DNA from: Planctomycetaceae bacterium
GTDB taxonomy: Bacteria > Planctomycetota > Planctomycetia > Pirellulales > Lacipirellulaceae
Direction: 5' to 3'
NCBI GenBank assembly: GCA_002702655.1
Contig: PABB01000033.1
Coordinates: 41,690 to 105,689, forward strand
Length of the DNA stretch: 64,000 nucleotides
The position numbers were made by a program, and so were the translations under genes. The first letter of the stretch is position 1. The number at the start of each line of letters is the position of its first letter. A model generated the notes under the pieces. It was not told where the DNA came from, did not search any database, and was given only the letters and a program-made list of their open reading frames with translations. Below are positions 9,168-18,484 of the stretch, piece after piece.

Positions 9168-10622
9168 ATGCGAATCCGGCTGCTAGCTGCGGCAGCGGCG
9201 AGTTGTGCGCTGGGCGCGTGCGCGCCGATCTTTGCACAAACCACGTTGGACGTCACGCATCTGCTCGACTACGGCCTGGACGTGGCGGCCGAGATCGACG
9301 CCACGCTGGGCGTCCCTCGTTCGGCCCTGTACGCCGAGGGCGCTAACCTGGGCGGCGACCACATCGGCGGCGCGGGGGGCTATGGCTTTGCCTGGTCGCT
9401 CAGCGCGCAGTTCCGCGTGCTCAACTCGCTCACGCGGTACGACCCGGTCACGTACGAGTCGCAACTGCGGGCGTTCTCCGATCAATTTCACGACAACTAT
9501 TGGGTCGACAGCCAGCGCGGCTACAGCGCGGTGTACCACGCCGACGATCGCTACTACGACGACAACGCCCACATTGCCGTCGCGTTGGCCGAGGCGTACG
9601 AGATCACCGGCGACCCGACCTATCTCCACCGCGCGCGGTTGACCTACCAGTTTCTGTTGCAGGGCGAGGCGCCCGGCTATCCGGGGAGCAGCTACTGGCG
9701 CGTCGGCGACGATTCGTTTCTGGATTCGGCCGCCGTGCTGCAAGGCGCTCGTGCCGGCGCTATGCTGTACCGGGCGACAGGGAACGCCGGCTATCTCAAC
9801 GACGCGCTCCAGCGCTACGAGTGGGCCGCGAATACCACGCAGCTTTCCGACGGCACGTTCATGGAGAAGCTGTTTTTGACCGGCCCGCAAGCCGGCACGA
9901 TCGGCAACTATCCGCTGGTCAACTTCACGGCGATGGGCATCGAGGCCAATCTGCAGTTCTACGACGTGACCGGCGACCCGCAGTATCTGGCCGAGGCGCA
10001 GCGGATCGGCCGCACGGCGGCGTCCAAGTACTTCAGCTCCACCAACGGCTCGATCAACGACGAAGGCTTCTGGGCCTACGAGTTGGTCGATGCCTTCGCT
10101 GACCTGTACGAGCGCGATGGTCGCAGTTTGTGGTTGGCGCGCCTGCTGACCGGATTGAATTGGCTGCACGACAACAAGGAAGACCCCGAGGGCCACTACG
10201 GCAAGTTTTGGGGCCGCGAGGGGCCGCAGGAGGGCACGCTGAGCGAGTGGTGGCTCAACGACCAGGCGCCGGTGGCCCGCGCCTATCTGCACACGGCGTT
10301 GCTGCAAGTGGAGCCAATCTCCGGGCAGAATGGGGCCGACTTCAACGGCGACGGCGCGGTCGACGGGGCCGACTTTGCCGTGTGGCAACGTGGCTTCGGC
10401 ATGATCGCCCAAACCGACGGCGCCAACGGCGACGCCAACGGCGACGGTCGCGTCAATGCGGCGGATCTGGCCCTGTGGCAGGCCGCGCTGGGGACGTCGA
10501 GCGGCAGCGGCTTGGGGATACCAACGCCGGAGCCGTCCGCGGCTGCGCTGGCTGCCGTCGGGCTGATCGCCATCGCCTATCGCGCACAGGGTGCGGCGGC
10601 TGCACGCCGCCGGCGGGCGTAA
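9168..10622 (+). CDS. GH76-like alpha-glycosidase with dockerin-like repeats and PEP-CTERM tail
   Basis: 484 residues from the ATG at 9168, chosen because GAGGTGG lies just upstream and a clean signal peptide follows (MRIRLLAAAAASCALGA...IFAQ); an in-frame start at 9069 would precede the signal. The body is an alpha-helical (six-hairpin) fold with WVDS...YYDDNAHIAVALAEAY. The adjacent Asp pair (residues 131-132) matches the DD signature of GH76 endo-alpha-1,6-mannanases. Two EF-hand-like dockerin motifs follow (DFNGDGAVDGADF and DANGDGRVNAADL). The end is PTPEPS, a hydrophobic helix and RRRR, a PEP-CTERM sorting signal for exosortase-type processing. It is therefore probably an exported, surface-held glycan hydrolase; a mannan substrate is inference from the family. 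Its 3' end overlaps the convergent GH57 gene by 46 nt. Confidence 0.75.
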   Translation: MRIRLLAAAAASCALGACAPIFAQTTLDVTHLLDYGLDVAAEIDATLGVPRSALYAEGANLGGDHIGGAGGYGFAWSLSAQFRVLNSLTRYDPVTYESQLRAFSDQFHDNYWVDSQRGYSAVYHADDRYYDDNAHIAVALAEAYEITGDPTYLHRARLTYQFLLQGEAPGYPGSSYWRVGDDSFLDSAAVLQGARAGAMLYRATGNAGYLNDALQRYEWAANTTQLSDGTFMEKLFLTGPQAGTIGNYPLVNFTAMGIEANLQFYDVTGDPQYLAEAQRIGRTAASKYFSSTNGSINDEGFWAYELVDAFADLYERDGRSLWLARLLTGLNWLHDNKEDPEGHYGKFWGREGPQEGTLSEWWLNDQAPVARAYLHTALLQVEPISGQNGADFNGDGAVDGADFAVWQRGFGMIAQTDGANGDANGDGRVNAADLALWQAALGTSSGSGLGIPTPEPSAAALAAVGLIAIAYRAQGAAAARRRRA

Positions 10623-13600
10623 CCAGCCGCTACGACCGCCGACGCAGCCAGCCATAAACTTGCCGGCTCGGGAACCGCCGTCGTCGCCCACGCGACCGAC
10701 GCGACGGCGCCGACGTTGCGCTGCCAGGCGAGGAAGTCGGAGCCGTCGCTCACGCCGTCAGCATTGGCGTCGGCCGTATCGTCGATGCCGTACGCCGTTT
10801 GCCATGCGGCCAGGTCGGCGGCGTTGACGGCGCCGTCGCCGTTGAAATCGGCTTCGTTCAGCGCGATCAACAGGTAGGCGACGAACTCGGTGGCGTCGAG
10901 ATTGCCGTCGCCGTTGACCGAAGCGGGCGCCTGCATGGCGGCGACCAGCGCGCCGCCGTCGGCGGTGGCGTACTGGGCGACCGCCAGGCGAATCTCCGCC
11001 GGCAGGCTGCCGAACTGGGCCGCCAAGTCAATCGTACCCTCCAGCACGCCGCCGTCCGCGCCGGTGGCGGCGCTGGCGCTGGTCGCGTCGAACCAGTTCT
11101 CGTAGTCGTTGTCGTTTTCGTCGGCGAGGAAGGCGTCCCAATCGGCGACCAGCCCCGACTTGGCCCACGGCGCGGCACGCAACTCGCCGGGCTGCTCAGC
11201 CAGGAACACGAACACGTCAGCCCCCTCGCCAGCGTCTTCGGTCGCCACGTACAGCGTCGTGCCTTCGAGGGCGACGTACAGATGCCGGCCGCCGCCCGCG
11301 GCAATCTCCCTGGCCGCTGCGTCCAGCGCGCCGTCGAGTTGGAAGCCCGGCTGCACGCCCCCTTCGACCGCAAAGTGCCAATCTTGGCCGTTGTTGTTGT
11401 CCCACGTGCCGGCGCCGTCGTTGAAGACCGCGTCGAACTGCGCGGCCGACATGGTGACCGGCACGGTGGCCGTCCATTCGGAATTGGTCGCGTCCCAAGT
11501 CATCGCCACGTCGGTCGGGTTGACCGTTTGCCAGTCGTCGAAGCCGTAGTGCAGATAGACGGACTGCGCCGACGCGAGCGGCCCGCCCAGCGGGTCGTAG
11601 GCCACGGTGACGGGGGCGCCCGCCTGGGCCGGGTCGGGGCTGAGCGTGACGCCTCCTCCTCCTCCGCCAGTTACGCCGGCGCCGACGTACACATGCTGGA
11701 TCTCGCTGCGGGCGACGTTGCCCAGCGTGTCGATCGCTTCGACGTAGTAGTCCAGCAGCGAATCCTCGATCCCCGTGATCATGCCGCCGTACCGCAGCGC
11801 CCGATAGGTTGGCGTCAGGATGCCCGGCGGCGGCGTGACGTCGCTGCCGGACATGGCCACGGTGATCCAGTCGCCCACCTCGACGCCGCCGGCGTAGGTC
11901 TCGTTCTGCACGGAGTCGAGCGGGTTGAACCCGTCGGCGTCAATGCGGTAGTTGAGCGTGACGCTGGCGAGGCCGCTGACGTCGTAGGCGTAGGTCCAGA
12001 CCTCAAAATCGCTCGGCTCTGGCGACGTGCTCCACTCGAACCCGCCGGGGTTGTACGACTCGCGCTGCGGTTGGAATACCGACGGGGGCGTCGCGTCCTG
12101 TCCCGCATTGGCGGCCAAGTACGGATCGACCTGCGCGACCGCCAGGTTGCTGCCGCGGGTGACGTTCGAGTCCCACACCTCCGTGCCGTCCCAGTACCAG
12201 TGGTCGGAGGCCTGCGCCTGCAACAGGTAGTGCCAGCCGCGCTCCACCGCGTTGCCGCTCCCCGACAGCACGTTGGCCATATTGGGGAAGTTGTCGGGCC
12301 CGCCGTACTGGATGTCGTGGGCGGTGTAGACGCGGTTCTTGGACGCCGTGAGCACCGCCCACGAGTTGCGGTCGGGGCTCCAACCGGTGTTGGGGTCCGG
12401 GTCGCCCAGCCACTTCTTGAACTCCGGATCGCCGTTGTCGGCGCCGGCCCATGAGCCGCTTTCCACATGCACCACGTCACTGGCGGCGACCGGGTATCGG
12501 TCCAGGTAATCCTGCACCGTGGTCACGTCGTAGTTGGGCGTCGAGCCGGCCCAGTTGACCATGTTCTGAAAGTTGCCGTGATAGTACGACTCGCTGCCGC
12601 CGCCGAAGTTGTCGCCGTCGTGGTGCAGCAGCACGAACATCGGGTGCGCGGGGTCGGTGTTCAGATGACGGTACTGGTCCATCACCTGCTCGTACTGCAG
12701 GGCGCCATAGCCGCCGCGGCCATCTTCGTTCCCCTCGTAGCGCGCCGCCGGCACGGCGACGATTTGCGAGACCGCCCCCGTGTCGGGGTCGACATGCTGC
12801 ACGTTGTGCGGTCGATAGGCGAAGGGGGCCGCCACCTTGCTGGGCGCCCACAGGTTGTTCAACTGCACCCACTGGTCCGCGGGCAGCGCGGGGTTGATCT
12901 GATCGGCCGGGTTGGGGGCGTACAGGTTCGAACTGTTGGTGTGCGGGTAGTCCTGCGTGGCGCGCTCCAGGTGGATGCTGTCGACGATCGCCCACTCCAG
13001 CCCCTCGGCGACTAGCGCGGGGATCATCTTCTCGGAGAAGGCCGTCTCGGCGGGGAAGATGCCCTTGGAGTACGGCACGCCGGGGCCCCACGTTTGCGCG
13101 TGGATTTCCTTGTGCAGTTTGATCTGCATCCGCATGTCGCGCTCGTCCAGCAGCGGCATCAGGGGGTGATGGTAACCAAACCCAACCATGTCGAGCCGCG
13201 GATTGCCCAGCGACGTGTCCCAATTGATCGCCTGACGGTAGGCGCCCTCCCAGTTGTTCCATTGCCCGCCGTTCACCCCCGCGGCTTCCAGCTGGTTGAG
13301 GTTCTCGATCAACGAGCCGGAGAACGACACCTGCGCGCCCAGGTGCGCTAGCCCCAGCCCCGCCTGGATCGCGTCGCGCGGCCAGGTCGTGTACGGTCCC
13401 AGCCGCTGGTTGTGGACGTCGGTCACGCTGAACGAGAAATGCCCGGCGGCGTCGGTCTGCGAGACATTCTCGCCGGGGATATAAATCGGCTGGTGCATGT
13501 GCCAGAGGAAGCCGACGTTCACCGGCGCCTGGGCGCGGGCGCTCGTCGGACCCCATAGAACAACTGCCAAGGACGCCAAGAACGCCAAGAGAAGAAAGTG

Positions 13601-13669
13601 AACCGCAGATGAACGCAGAGAGACGCGGATAAGCGGACTGAGCAGATATCTGCGTACATCCGCGTCCAT
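10577..13669 (-). CDS. GH57 alpha-glucan hydrolase with CBM25-like starch-binding domain, dockerin-like repeats and PEP-CTERM tail
   Basis: About 1,030 residues. The N-terminal GH57 domain opens with FLWHMHQPIYIP (family region 1, HxHQP) and carries KGIFPAETAFSEK (region 2-like). A CBM25/CBM53-type starch-binding domain is clear from LHYGFDDWQ and NDGAGTWDNNNGQDWH. Then come another beta domain, two EF-hand dockerin motifs (DFNGDGAVNAADL, DANADGVSDGSDF) and a VPEP-helix-RRRR PEP-CTERM tail. The role is extracellular cleavage of starch, glycogen or maltodextrin; alpha-amylase versus pullulanase cannot be decided. The start is uncertain. ATG 13669 gives a basic n-region and a hydrophobic core HFLLLAFLASLAVVLW. 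ATG 13738 lies 1 nt after the malK stop (TGAGATG) and would add 23 residues. Both starts lie in or against a palindromic repeat that encodes the signal peptide. It is the last gene of the malEF-malG-malK series. Confidence 0.85.
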   Translation of the reverse strand: MDADVRRYLLSPLIRVSLRSSAVHFLLLAFLASLAVVLWGPTSARAQAPVNVGFLWHMHQPIYIPGENVSQTDAAGHFSFSVTDVHNQRLGPYTTWPRDAIQAGLGLAHLGAQVSFSGSLIENLNQLEAAGVNGGQWNNWEGAYRQAINWDTSLGNPRLDMVGFGYHHPLMPLLDERDMRMQIKLHKEIHAQTWGPGVPYSKGIFPAETAFSEKMIPALVAEGLEWAIVDSIHLERATQDYPHTNSSNLYAPNPADQINPALPADQWVQLNNLWAPSKVAAPFAYRPHNVQHVDPDTGAVSQIVAVPAARYEGNEDGRGGYGALQYEQVMDQYRHLNTDPAHPMFVLLHHDGDNFGGGSESYYHGNFQNMVNWAGSTPNYDVTTVQDYLDRYPVAASDVVHVESGSWAGADNGDPEFKKWLGDPDPNTGWSPDRNSWAVLTASKNRVYTAHDIQYGGPDNFPNMANVLSGSGNAVERGWHYLLQAQASDHWYWDGTEVWDSNVTRGSNLAVAQVDPYLAANAGQDATPPSVFQPQRESYNPGGFEWSTSPEPSDFEVWTYAYDVSGLASVTLNYRIDADGFNPLDSVQNETYAGGVEVGDWITVAMSGSDVTPPPGILTPTYRALRYGGMITGIEDSLLDYYVEAIDTLGNVARSEIQHVYVGAGVTGGGGGGVTLSPDPAQAGAPVTVAYDPLGGPLASAQSVYLHYGFDDWQTVNPTDVAMTWDATNSEWTATVPVTMSAAQFDAVFNDGAGTWDNNNGQDWHFAVEGGVQPGFQLDGALDAAAREIAAGGGRHLYVALEGTTLYVATEDAGEGADVFVFLAEQPGELRAAPWAKSGLVADWDAFLADENDNDYENWFDATSASAATGADGGVLEGTIDLAAQFGSLPAEIRLAVAQYATADGGALVAAMQAPASVNGDGNLDATEFVAYLLIALNEADFNGDGAVNAADLAAWQTAYGIDDTADANADGVSDGSDFLAWQRNVGAVASVAWATTAVPEPASLWLAASAVVAAGYARRRRAAAAPCAR

Positions 13670-13716
13670 CTGCAGTTCACTCAACTTGCATTGGTCTTGG
13701 CGCTCTTGGCGGTTCA
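13564..13716. repeat. Nested imperfect palindrome overlapping the GH57 start
   Basis: Inner arms at 13598-13630 and 13648-13680 are reverse complements with about seven mismatches (GTGAACCGCAGATG type). Outer arms at about 13564-13592 and 13694-13716 both carry repeats of CTTGGCG in opposite orientation. The element covers the malK/GH57 junction and codes, on the minus strand, for the leader and signal peptide of the GH57 enzyme. Similar CGCAGATGAACGCAGA text is a common dispersed intergenic sequence in planctomycete-type genomes (general knowledge, not checked). Confidence 0.65.
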
Positions 13717-13739
13717 GATTCGTCGAGGTTGCGTTCATC

Positions 13740-14798
13740 TCAGTTGATTCGCTTGCCATTCTCGCCGGACTCGAAAAGGTGCCACGCCCCGGGGCGCACT
13801 CGCGGGACGACGCGGTCGCCCGGGCGGTGGGGTTGGTCAGCGGCCAGCCGCATCGAAAGCGCCTGCCCCGCCAGCTCGAAGTACGCCATCGATTCGTGCC
13901 CCATTTGCTCGACTGCATCGAGGGTGGCCTCGGGCAACGCCGGCCCGTCGCCGCCCAGCGACACGTCCTCGGCTCGCATTCCCAGCGTCACGGGGCCCGA
14001 GGCGCGGCCATCGCCCAGGGCGATCTCGCCGCCGGCAAAGCGGAACGTGCCGTCGGTCAGTTCGCCTTCCAGCAGGTTCATCGGCGGGCTGCCGATGAAA
14101 CCGGCGACGAATCGGTTGGCCGGGCGGCGGTACAACTCCAGCGGCGCGTCGGCCTGCTGCACCACGCCGTGGTTCATGATGACGATCCGCTCGCCCAGGG
14201 TCATGGCTTCGACCTGATCGTGGGTCACGTAGATCATGGTCGTGGCAAGCCGGCGGTGCAGGGCGGCGATCTCGGCCCGCATCTGCACGCGCAGTTTGGC
14301 GTCGAGGTTCGAAAGCGGTTCGTCGAACAGAAACACCTGGGGGTCGCGCACGATTGCCCGACCCAGCGCGACGCGTTGCCGTTGGCCGCCGGACATTTCG
14401 CGGGGGCGTTTGTCCAAGAGCTGGGTGATGCCGAGCGTGTCGGCCACCGCGGTTACGCGCTCGTGGATTTCCGCCTTGGGCGTGCGGCGCATTTTCAACC
14501 CGAACCCCAGGTTTTGTCGCACGGTCATGTGCGGATAGAGGGCGTAATTCTGAAACACCATGGCAATGTCGCGCTGGCCTGGTTCGACGTCGTTAACGCG
14601 CCGCTCGCCGATCAGCACGTCGCCGCCGGACACCTCCTCCAGCCCCGCCAGCATCCGCAACGTGGTGCTCTTGCCGCAGCCCGACGGGCCGACCAGCACG
14701 ACGAACTCGCCGTCGGCGATCTCGAGATTGAGATCGTGCACGGCGTGGAACCCGTCGGGGTAGATCTTGTCGATATGTCGAAACGCGACTGAGGCCAT
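13740..14798 (-). CDS. malK: Maltodextrin ABC importer ATPase, MalK/UgpC type
   Basis: 352 residues, the usual length for MalK/UgpC. Walker A is GPSGCGKST, the Q-loop is [12 protein letters not shown], the ABC signature is [14 protein letters not shown], Walker B is [17 protein letters not shown], and the switch His lies in [11 protein letters not shown]-terminal TOBE/OB regulatory domain follows (residues about 240-350). It energises uptake through the MalF and MalG domains encoded upstream. Order and strand with malEF, malG and two amylases argue for alpha-glucan oligosaccharides as substrate, although MalK-type ATPases can serve several importers. The gene ends 1 nt before an in-frame ATG of the GH57 gene. 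Confidence 0.92.
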   Translation of the reverse strand: MASVAFRHIDKIYPDGFHAVHDLNLEIADGEFVVLVGPSGCGKSTTLRMLAGLEEVSGGDVLIGERRVNDVEPGQRDIAMVFQNYALYPHMTVRQNLGFGLKMRRTPKAEIHERVTAVADTLGITQLLDKRPREMSGGQRQRVALGRAIVRDPQVFLFDEPLSNLDAKLRVQMRAEIAALHRRLATTMIYVTHDQVEAMTLGERIVIMNHGVVQQADAPLELYRRPANRFVAGFIGSPPMNLLEGELTDGTFRFAGGEIALGDGRASGPVTLGMRAEDVSLGGDGPALPEATLDAVEQMGHESMAYFELAGQALSMRLAADQPHRPGDRVVPRVRPGAWHLFESGENGKRIN

Positions 14799-14884
14799 GG
14801 AAGTCGAAGGGGGAAGGGGGAGGGCGAAATGGGGGACGGTGGAAGACGAGGGCGGGGGGGTGCGCCGCGGGCAAGCCTATAGCC

Positions 14885-14902
14885 GCGAGCTTACTAGCTC
14901 GC
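14885..14902. repeat. Intercistronic hairpin between malG and malK
   Basis: GCGAGCT-TACT-AGCTCGC, a perfect 7-bp stem in the 180-nt gap between malG and malK. There is no U-tract, so it is more likely a REP-type or mRNA-processing hairpin than a terminator. The same gap also contains a tandem AGCTGTGAGC-like tract near 14945-14975. Confidence 0.4.
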
Positions 14903-14979
14903 CGGCGAATTTGCTAACCCGCGCTGCGCATGCAGTTCCTCTGGCTCACAGCTCACAGTTTACAGCTCATAGCTCTCGA

Positions 14980-15810
14980 TCACTCCTTCACCGATCCTAG
15001 CGTCAATCCGCTCACCAGGTATTTACTGAGCAACACAAACACCACGACCACCGGCACGCTGACCAGCAGCGACGCGGCGGCGTACAGACCCCATTGGGTC
15101 GACATGCTGGCCTGGAAGCTCTTGAGCCCCAGCGGCAGCGTGAACATCTCTTTGTCTTGCAGGATCTGCGCGGCGACCAGGTACTCGCTCCACGCGCTCA
15201 TAAAACTGAACAGCGCCGTGATCACCAGCCCCGGCACGGCCAGCGGCAGGATCACTTTGGTGAACGCCTGCCACGGCGAACAGCCGTCGATGCGGGCCGC
15301 CTCCTCCAGCGACGCGGGGATCGTGTCGTAGAATCCCTTCATCTGCCACACGCAGAAGGGCAGGGCGGTCGACGCGTAAAAGATGCACAGCCCCAGGTAC
15401 GTGTCGATCAAGCCGAGCCGGGCGATCATCAAGTACAGCGGCAAGAGCAGCATCGTGGCGGGAAACATCTGCGTGACGAGGATCGAAGTCATCATCGCCC
15501 CGCGCCCCACGAAGCGGAACCGGCTGAACGCATACCCGCCGATGGCGGCGAGCGCCACGCCGGTCAGCGTGACAGCCGTCGACACGAGCAAGCTATTGCC
15601 AAGCCACCGCAAAAAGGGCTGCTCGGTGAACAGCTGTTTGTACGAATCAAGCGTCCAGTTGTCAGGAATGAGCTGCCAGTTGGTGGTCCGCAACTCATTG
15701 CCGGGCCGCAGCGAAATCGACACCACGTCGAGCACGGGCCACAGCGCAATCGCCACGAACACGAGCAAGATCGCGTGTCGAGCGAGCGTGATGCGGAACG
15801 GTTCTTTCAT
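14980..15810 (-). CDS. malG: Sugar ABC transporter permease, MalG type
   Basis: 276 residues from the ATG at 15810 (MKEPFRITLARHAILLVF); the TTG seven codons upstream is less likely. Six hydrophobic segments are visible. The EAA coupling loop is EEAARIDGCSPWQAFTK followed by VILPLAVPG, with the conserved Gly intact, placing it in the MalG/carbohydrate uptake-1 family. It forms the second transmembrane half of the importer with the MalF domain of the upstream fusion protein, and MalK docks on the EAA loop. A 337-nt palindromic gap separates it from malEF, so co-transcription is likely but not certain. Confidence 0.9.
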   Translation of the reverse strand: MKEPFRITLARHAILLVFVAIALWPVLDVVSISLRPGNELRTTNWQLIPDNWTLDSYKQLFTEQPFLRWLGNSLLVSTAVTLTGVALAAIGGYAFSRFRFVGRGAMMTSILVTQMFPATMLLLPLYLMIARLGLIDTYLGLCIFYASTALPFCVWQMKGFYDTIPASLEEAARIDGCSPWQAFTKVILPLAVPGLVITALFSFMSAWSEYLVAAQILQDKEMFTLPLGLKSFQASMSTQWGLYAAASLLVSVPVVVVFVLLSKYLVSGLTLGSVKE

Positions 15811-15837
15811 GGTCGAGTTGAGTCCCGGCAAATAATG

Positions 15838-16147
15838 GACAGGACAGGATAACAGGATTGGCAGGATGAACAGGATGGACGAGTGGCAGCGACGTTGTCT
15901 TGCTAACCACGGATGACACGGATTTCGCGGATGGTGAATTCTGCTAATTGGATTGTGTGTTGCCTCAGTCTGCCGGTGCTCGATGCGGTCAGCGGTGACT
16001 TAATCCAAACAATATCCGCGAAATCCGTGTCATCCGTGGTTCGTAACGAACTCAAGGTAAGGGAAGTCAATCGACAATCCTGTCGATCATGCTAATCCTG
16101 TTATCCTGTCCATACTGTCTCCGTGCCCTCCGAGTCTCCGTGGTTTC
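15838..16147. repeat. Nested inverted-repeat element between malEF and malG
   Basis: The inner arms 15905-15932 and 16014-16041 are perfect 28-bp reverse complements. Outer arms at about 15842-15876 and 16076-16110 are also inverted copies (GGACAGGATAACAGGATT...), with a few mismatches. A further segment at about 16117-16147 resembles the same family of dispersed text (TCTCCGTGGTTTCC). The loop is about 80 nt. The element fills almost the whole 337-nt gap and contains no gene. It looks MITE- or REP-like and sits inside an operon, where transcribed RNA could fold into a long hairpin. Confidence 0.8.
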
Positions 16148-18484
16148 CTAATAGGCGGCTTCGGTCGCGCGCGTGCGGCCCAGGAATAGCGCGCTGAACG
16201 TGAGCAGCATCAGGAAGATCACCATCGACAGTGCCGCGCCGTAGCCGTACTGGTACAGGTTGAACACCGCTTTGTAGACGTACGAGACCAGGATGTGCGT
16301 CTTGTCGGCCGGCTCGCCGCCGTTGGAGACCAGCCACACGACGTTCAGATTGTTGAAGGTCCACACGGCGCCCAGCGTCACCGCCGGCAACAGCACGGGT
16401 TTGAGCAAGGGCAGCGTGATGTTGCGGAACTGCTGCCAGCGGCTCGCCCGGTCGATGCGGGCCGCCTCGTACAGTTCCGCGGGGATGCCCTGCAGGCCGC
16501 CCAGGGCGATGACCATCATGAACGGGAACCCCAGCCAGATATTGGCGATCAAACAGGCCGTGAACGCCGGGGCCGCCTCGCCCAGCCAGTTGATCCGCGG
16601 CAGGCCGATCGACGCCAGCAGGTGGTTCACGGCGCCGAAGTCGAAATCGAACATGCCCCGCCAGGTGAGCGCCGTGATGTACGCCGGCACGGCCCAGGGA
16701 ATGATCAGCAGCACGCGATAGATCGCCTTGCCGCGCACCGGCCCGTTGAGCACCACCGCCAGCAGCACGCCCAGCGACACGTGAAACGCCACGTTGACCG
16801 CGGTCCACACGATGGTCAGCAGCAGCACGTACCGGAATTTGCCGGCTCCCGCACCGGTGAACATCGAACCGTAATTCGCCACGCCAATCACCTGCCAATC
16901 GCGCAGGTTGGTCAGCGACATATTGGTGAAGGACAGCACCACGTTGTACGCCAACGGGAACAGCACGGTCAGCAGAATCACGGCTAGCGATGGCAGCACG
17001 AAGAGATAGGCCATGCGGTTGGTGCGCAGATCGCGCCACAAGTCGACCAGAGCGCGTCGCTGCCAGACGACCGCGCCGATGATCAGCCCCAGCCCCGCCA
17101 GCGACACCAGCGGCGCCGTCGCGTCGGGCTCGACCACCGTGGTGAGCGTCTTGCACTGCCGCAGCGCTTCGGCCTGCATGGCCGCGGCCGCCTCGGCCGG
17201 CGACAGGTTGCCCGCCATCAGTTCTTGGTAGGAGGGCCGCATCGAGTCCCACACGGCCCGCATCTCCACTGCGGTGGGCATCGGGCGCCCGCGCTCGACC
17301 TGTGCGACCGACGCGACCAGCAGCGGATCGGATTGCAACTGCGGCGACTCGCGCAGGGCCGTTCGCGAGGGCAGCACCTTCTGATCCGCCAGGAACTGGG
17401 CCTGCGTGTCTGCGTTGGTCAAGAATTCGATCAGCGCCGCACCGTCGTCGGCGGCCTGGCCGGCGGTAAACGAGGTCAGGCTGTACCCCTTGGGGGCCAC
17501 CATCGGCTGCATCGGCAGGCCGGTCGCGCTGACGATCGGCAGCGGCGCGACGGCCGCGTCGATCTTGTCGCTGTCCACATAGCCCTGCCAGCTCCAGTCG
17601 CCGTCGATCAGCATGGCCGCGTTGCCGCTGCGGAACAGTTGCGCGGCCGCCTCGTAATCCGCGCTGCGCGGCAGCACGTTGTACTTGGTGCGCAGGTCGA
17701 GCACGAACTGATACGCGGCGACCGCCTCGGGCGAATCGAGCGCCGGCGTCGCATGGACTGCGGCCGCTAGGCCCGCCTCGGAGTCGGCAACGTCGTCGGT
17801 GTTCGCTCCGGCCGCTGCCGGCTCGGCAAACACCCACGATCCGTAGCCGGTGAGGAACGGGATCACAAAGAACGGCTCGGTGTAGTTCCACACCAGCCCA
17901 TACCGCTCGGGGCGACCGTCGCCATCGGCGTCGACAGTGTTCTCTCGCGCCAGCGCGACCAACTCGTCGGTGGTCCGCGGCGGCTCGGGAATGAAGTTGC
18001 GGTTGTAGACCAGCGCCAGATGATTGCCGAAGCGATCGCCGACGAACACCAGCTCGGGCGGCGCGTCCGGCTTGGCCCCCGGCATGCGGACCAGCGCCCG
18101 CGGATCGAACTTCTCTTGCTCGGCCTCGCTGAACCAGGGCGACAGATCGGCCAGCGCGCCCATCGCGTGGTAGACGCCTAGCACGTCGGAGGGGCCGTAG
18201 ACAACCTCCGGCCCCGATTGGGCGAGCACCGCGGCGACCAGCCCGCTGCGCAGCTCCTCGGTTTCCTTGTAGAGCGCGCGGACGCGAATCTCCGGGTGCA
18301 GCCGTTCGAATTCGGCGATGCGGGTGGTCAGAACCTCGCGATCCTCGGGCCGCATCTGATGCCACAGCCGCACTTCGCGGCGCGGGTCGCTCTCGGCACA
18401 ACCGACGCATGCCAGCGCGGCGGCGATCATCGCGGCGCAGCGCAGAACTGGCAGGGAAGTTCGCAAGGTCGGCGCATCGGTCAT
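16148..18484 (-). CDS. malEF: Fused maltodextrin-binding lipoprotein and permease (MalE-MalF fusion)
   Basis: 778 residues from the ATG at 18484, which overlaps the stop of the GH13 lipoprotein gene (ATGA) and suggests translational coupling. Residues 1-30 are a lipoprotein-like signal with cysteines in ALACVGC. Residues about 30-465 are an extracellular solute-binding domain of the MalE cluster (EVRLWHQM..., [22 protein letters not shown]). A transmembrane link ([17 protein letters not shown], about 470-490) leads into a full MalF-type permease. Its EAA loop reads [20 protein letters not shown], with Arg where Gly is usual. No separate malE or malF is present, so the fusion probably is the working importer subunit. 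Substrate-binding domains fused to permeases are known in other ABC importers (OpuA, GlnPQ). There is no sign of a frameshift. Confidence 0.88.
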   Translation of the reverse strand: MTDAPTLRTSLPVLRCAAMIAAALACVGCAESDPRREVRLWHQMRPEDREVLTTRIAEFERLHPEIRVRALYKETEELRSGLVAAVLAQSGPEVVYGPSDVLGVYHAMGALADLSPWFSEAEQEKFDPRALVRMPGAKPDAPPELVFVGDRFGNHLALVYNRNFIPEPPRTTDELVALARENTVDADGDGRPERYGLVWNYTEPFFVIPFLTGYGSWVFAEPAAAGANTDDVADSEAGLAAAVHATPALDSPEAVAAYQFVLDLRTKYNVLPRSADYEAAAQLFRSGNAAMLIDGDWSWQGYVDSDKIDAAVAPLPIVSATGLPMQPMVAPKGYSLTSFTAGQAADDGAALIEFLTNADTQAQFLADQKVLPSRTALRESPQLQSDPLLVASVAQVERGRPMPTAVEMRAVWDSMRPSYQELMAGNLSPAEAAAAMQAEALRQCKTLTTVVEPDATAPLVSLAGLGLIIGAVVWQRRALVDLWRDLRTNRMAYLFVLPSLAVILLTVLFPLAYNVVLSFTNMSLTNLRDWQVIGVANYGSMFTGAGAGKFRYVLLLTIVWTAVNVAFHVSLGVLLAVVLNGPVRGKAIYRVLLIIPWAVPAYITALTWRGMFDFDFGAVNHLLASIGLPRINWLGEAAPAFTACLIANIWLGFPFMMVIALGGLQGIPAELYEAARIDRASRWQQFRNITLPLLKPVLLPAVTLGAVWTFNNLNVVWLVSNGGEPADKTHILVSYVYKAVFNLYQYGYGAALSMVIFLMLLTFSALFLGRTRATEAAY

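Noticed and set aside
15900-16045. CRISPR-like or attachment-site structure
   Set aside because: Only one pair of inverted arms, no regularly spaced direct repeats and no integrase or cas gene nearby; better described as a MITE/REP-type palindrome.
16101-18410. Minus-strand frame overlapping malEF in another register
   Set aside because: Composition is Arg/Gly-rich with no transmembrane pattern, whereas the malEF frame gives clear binding-protein and permease motifs.
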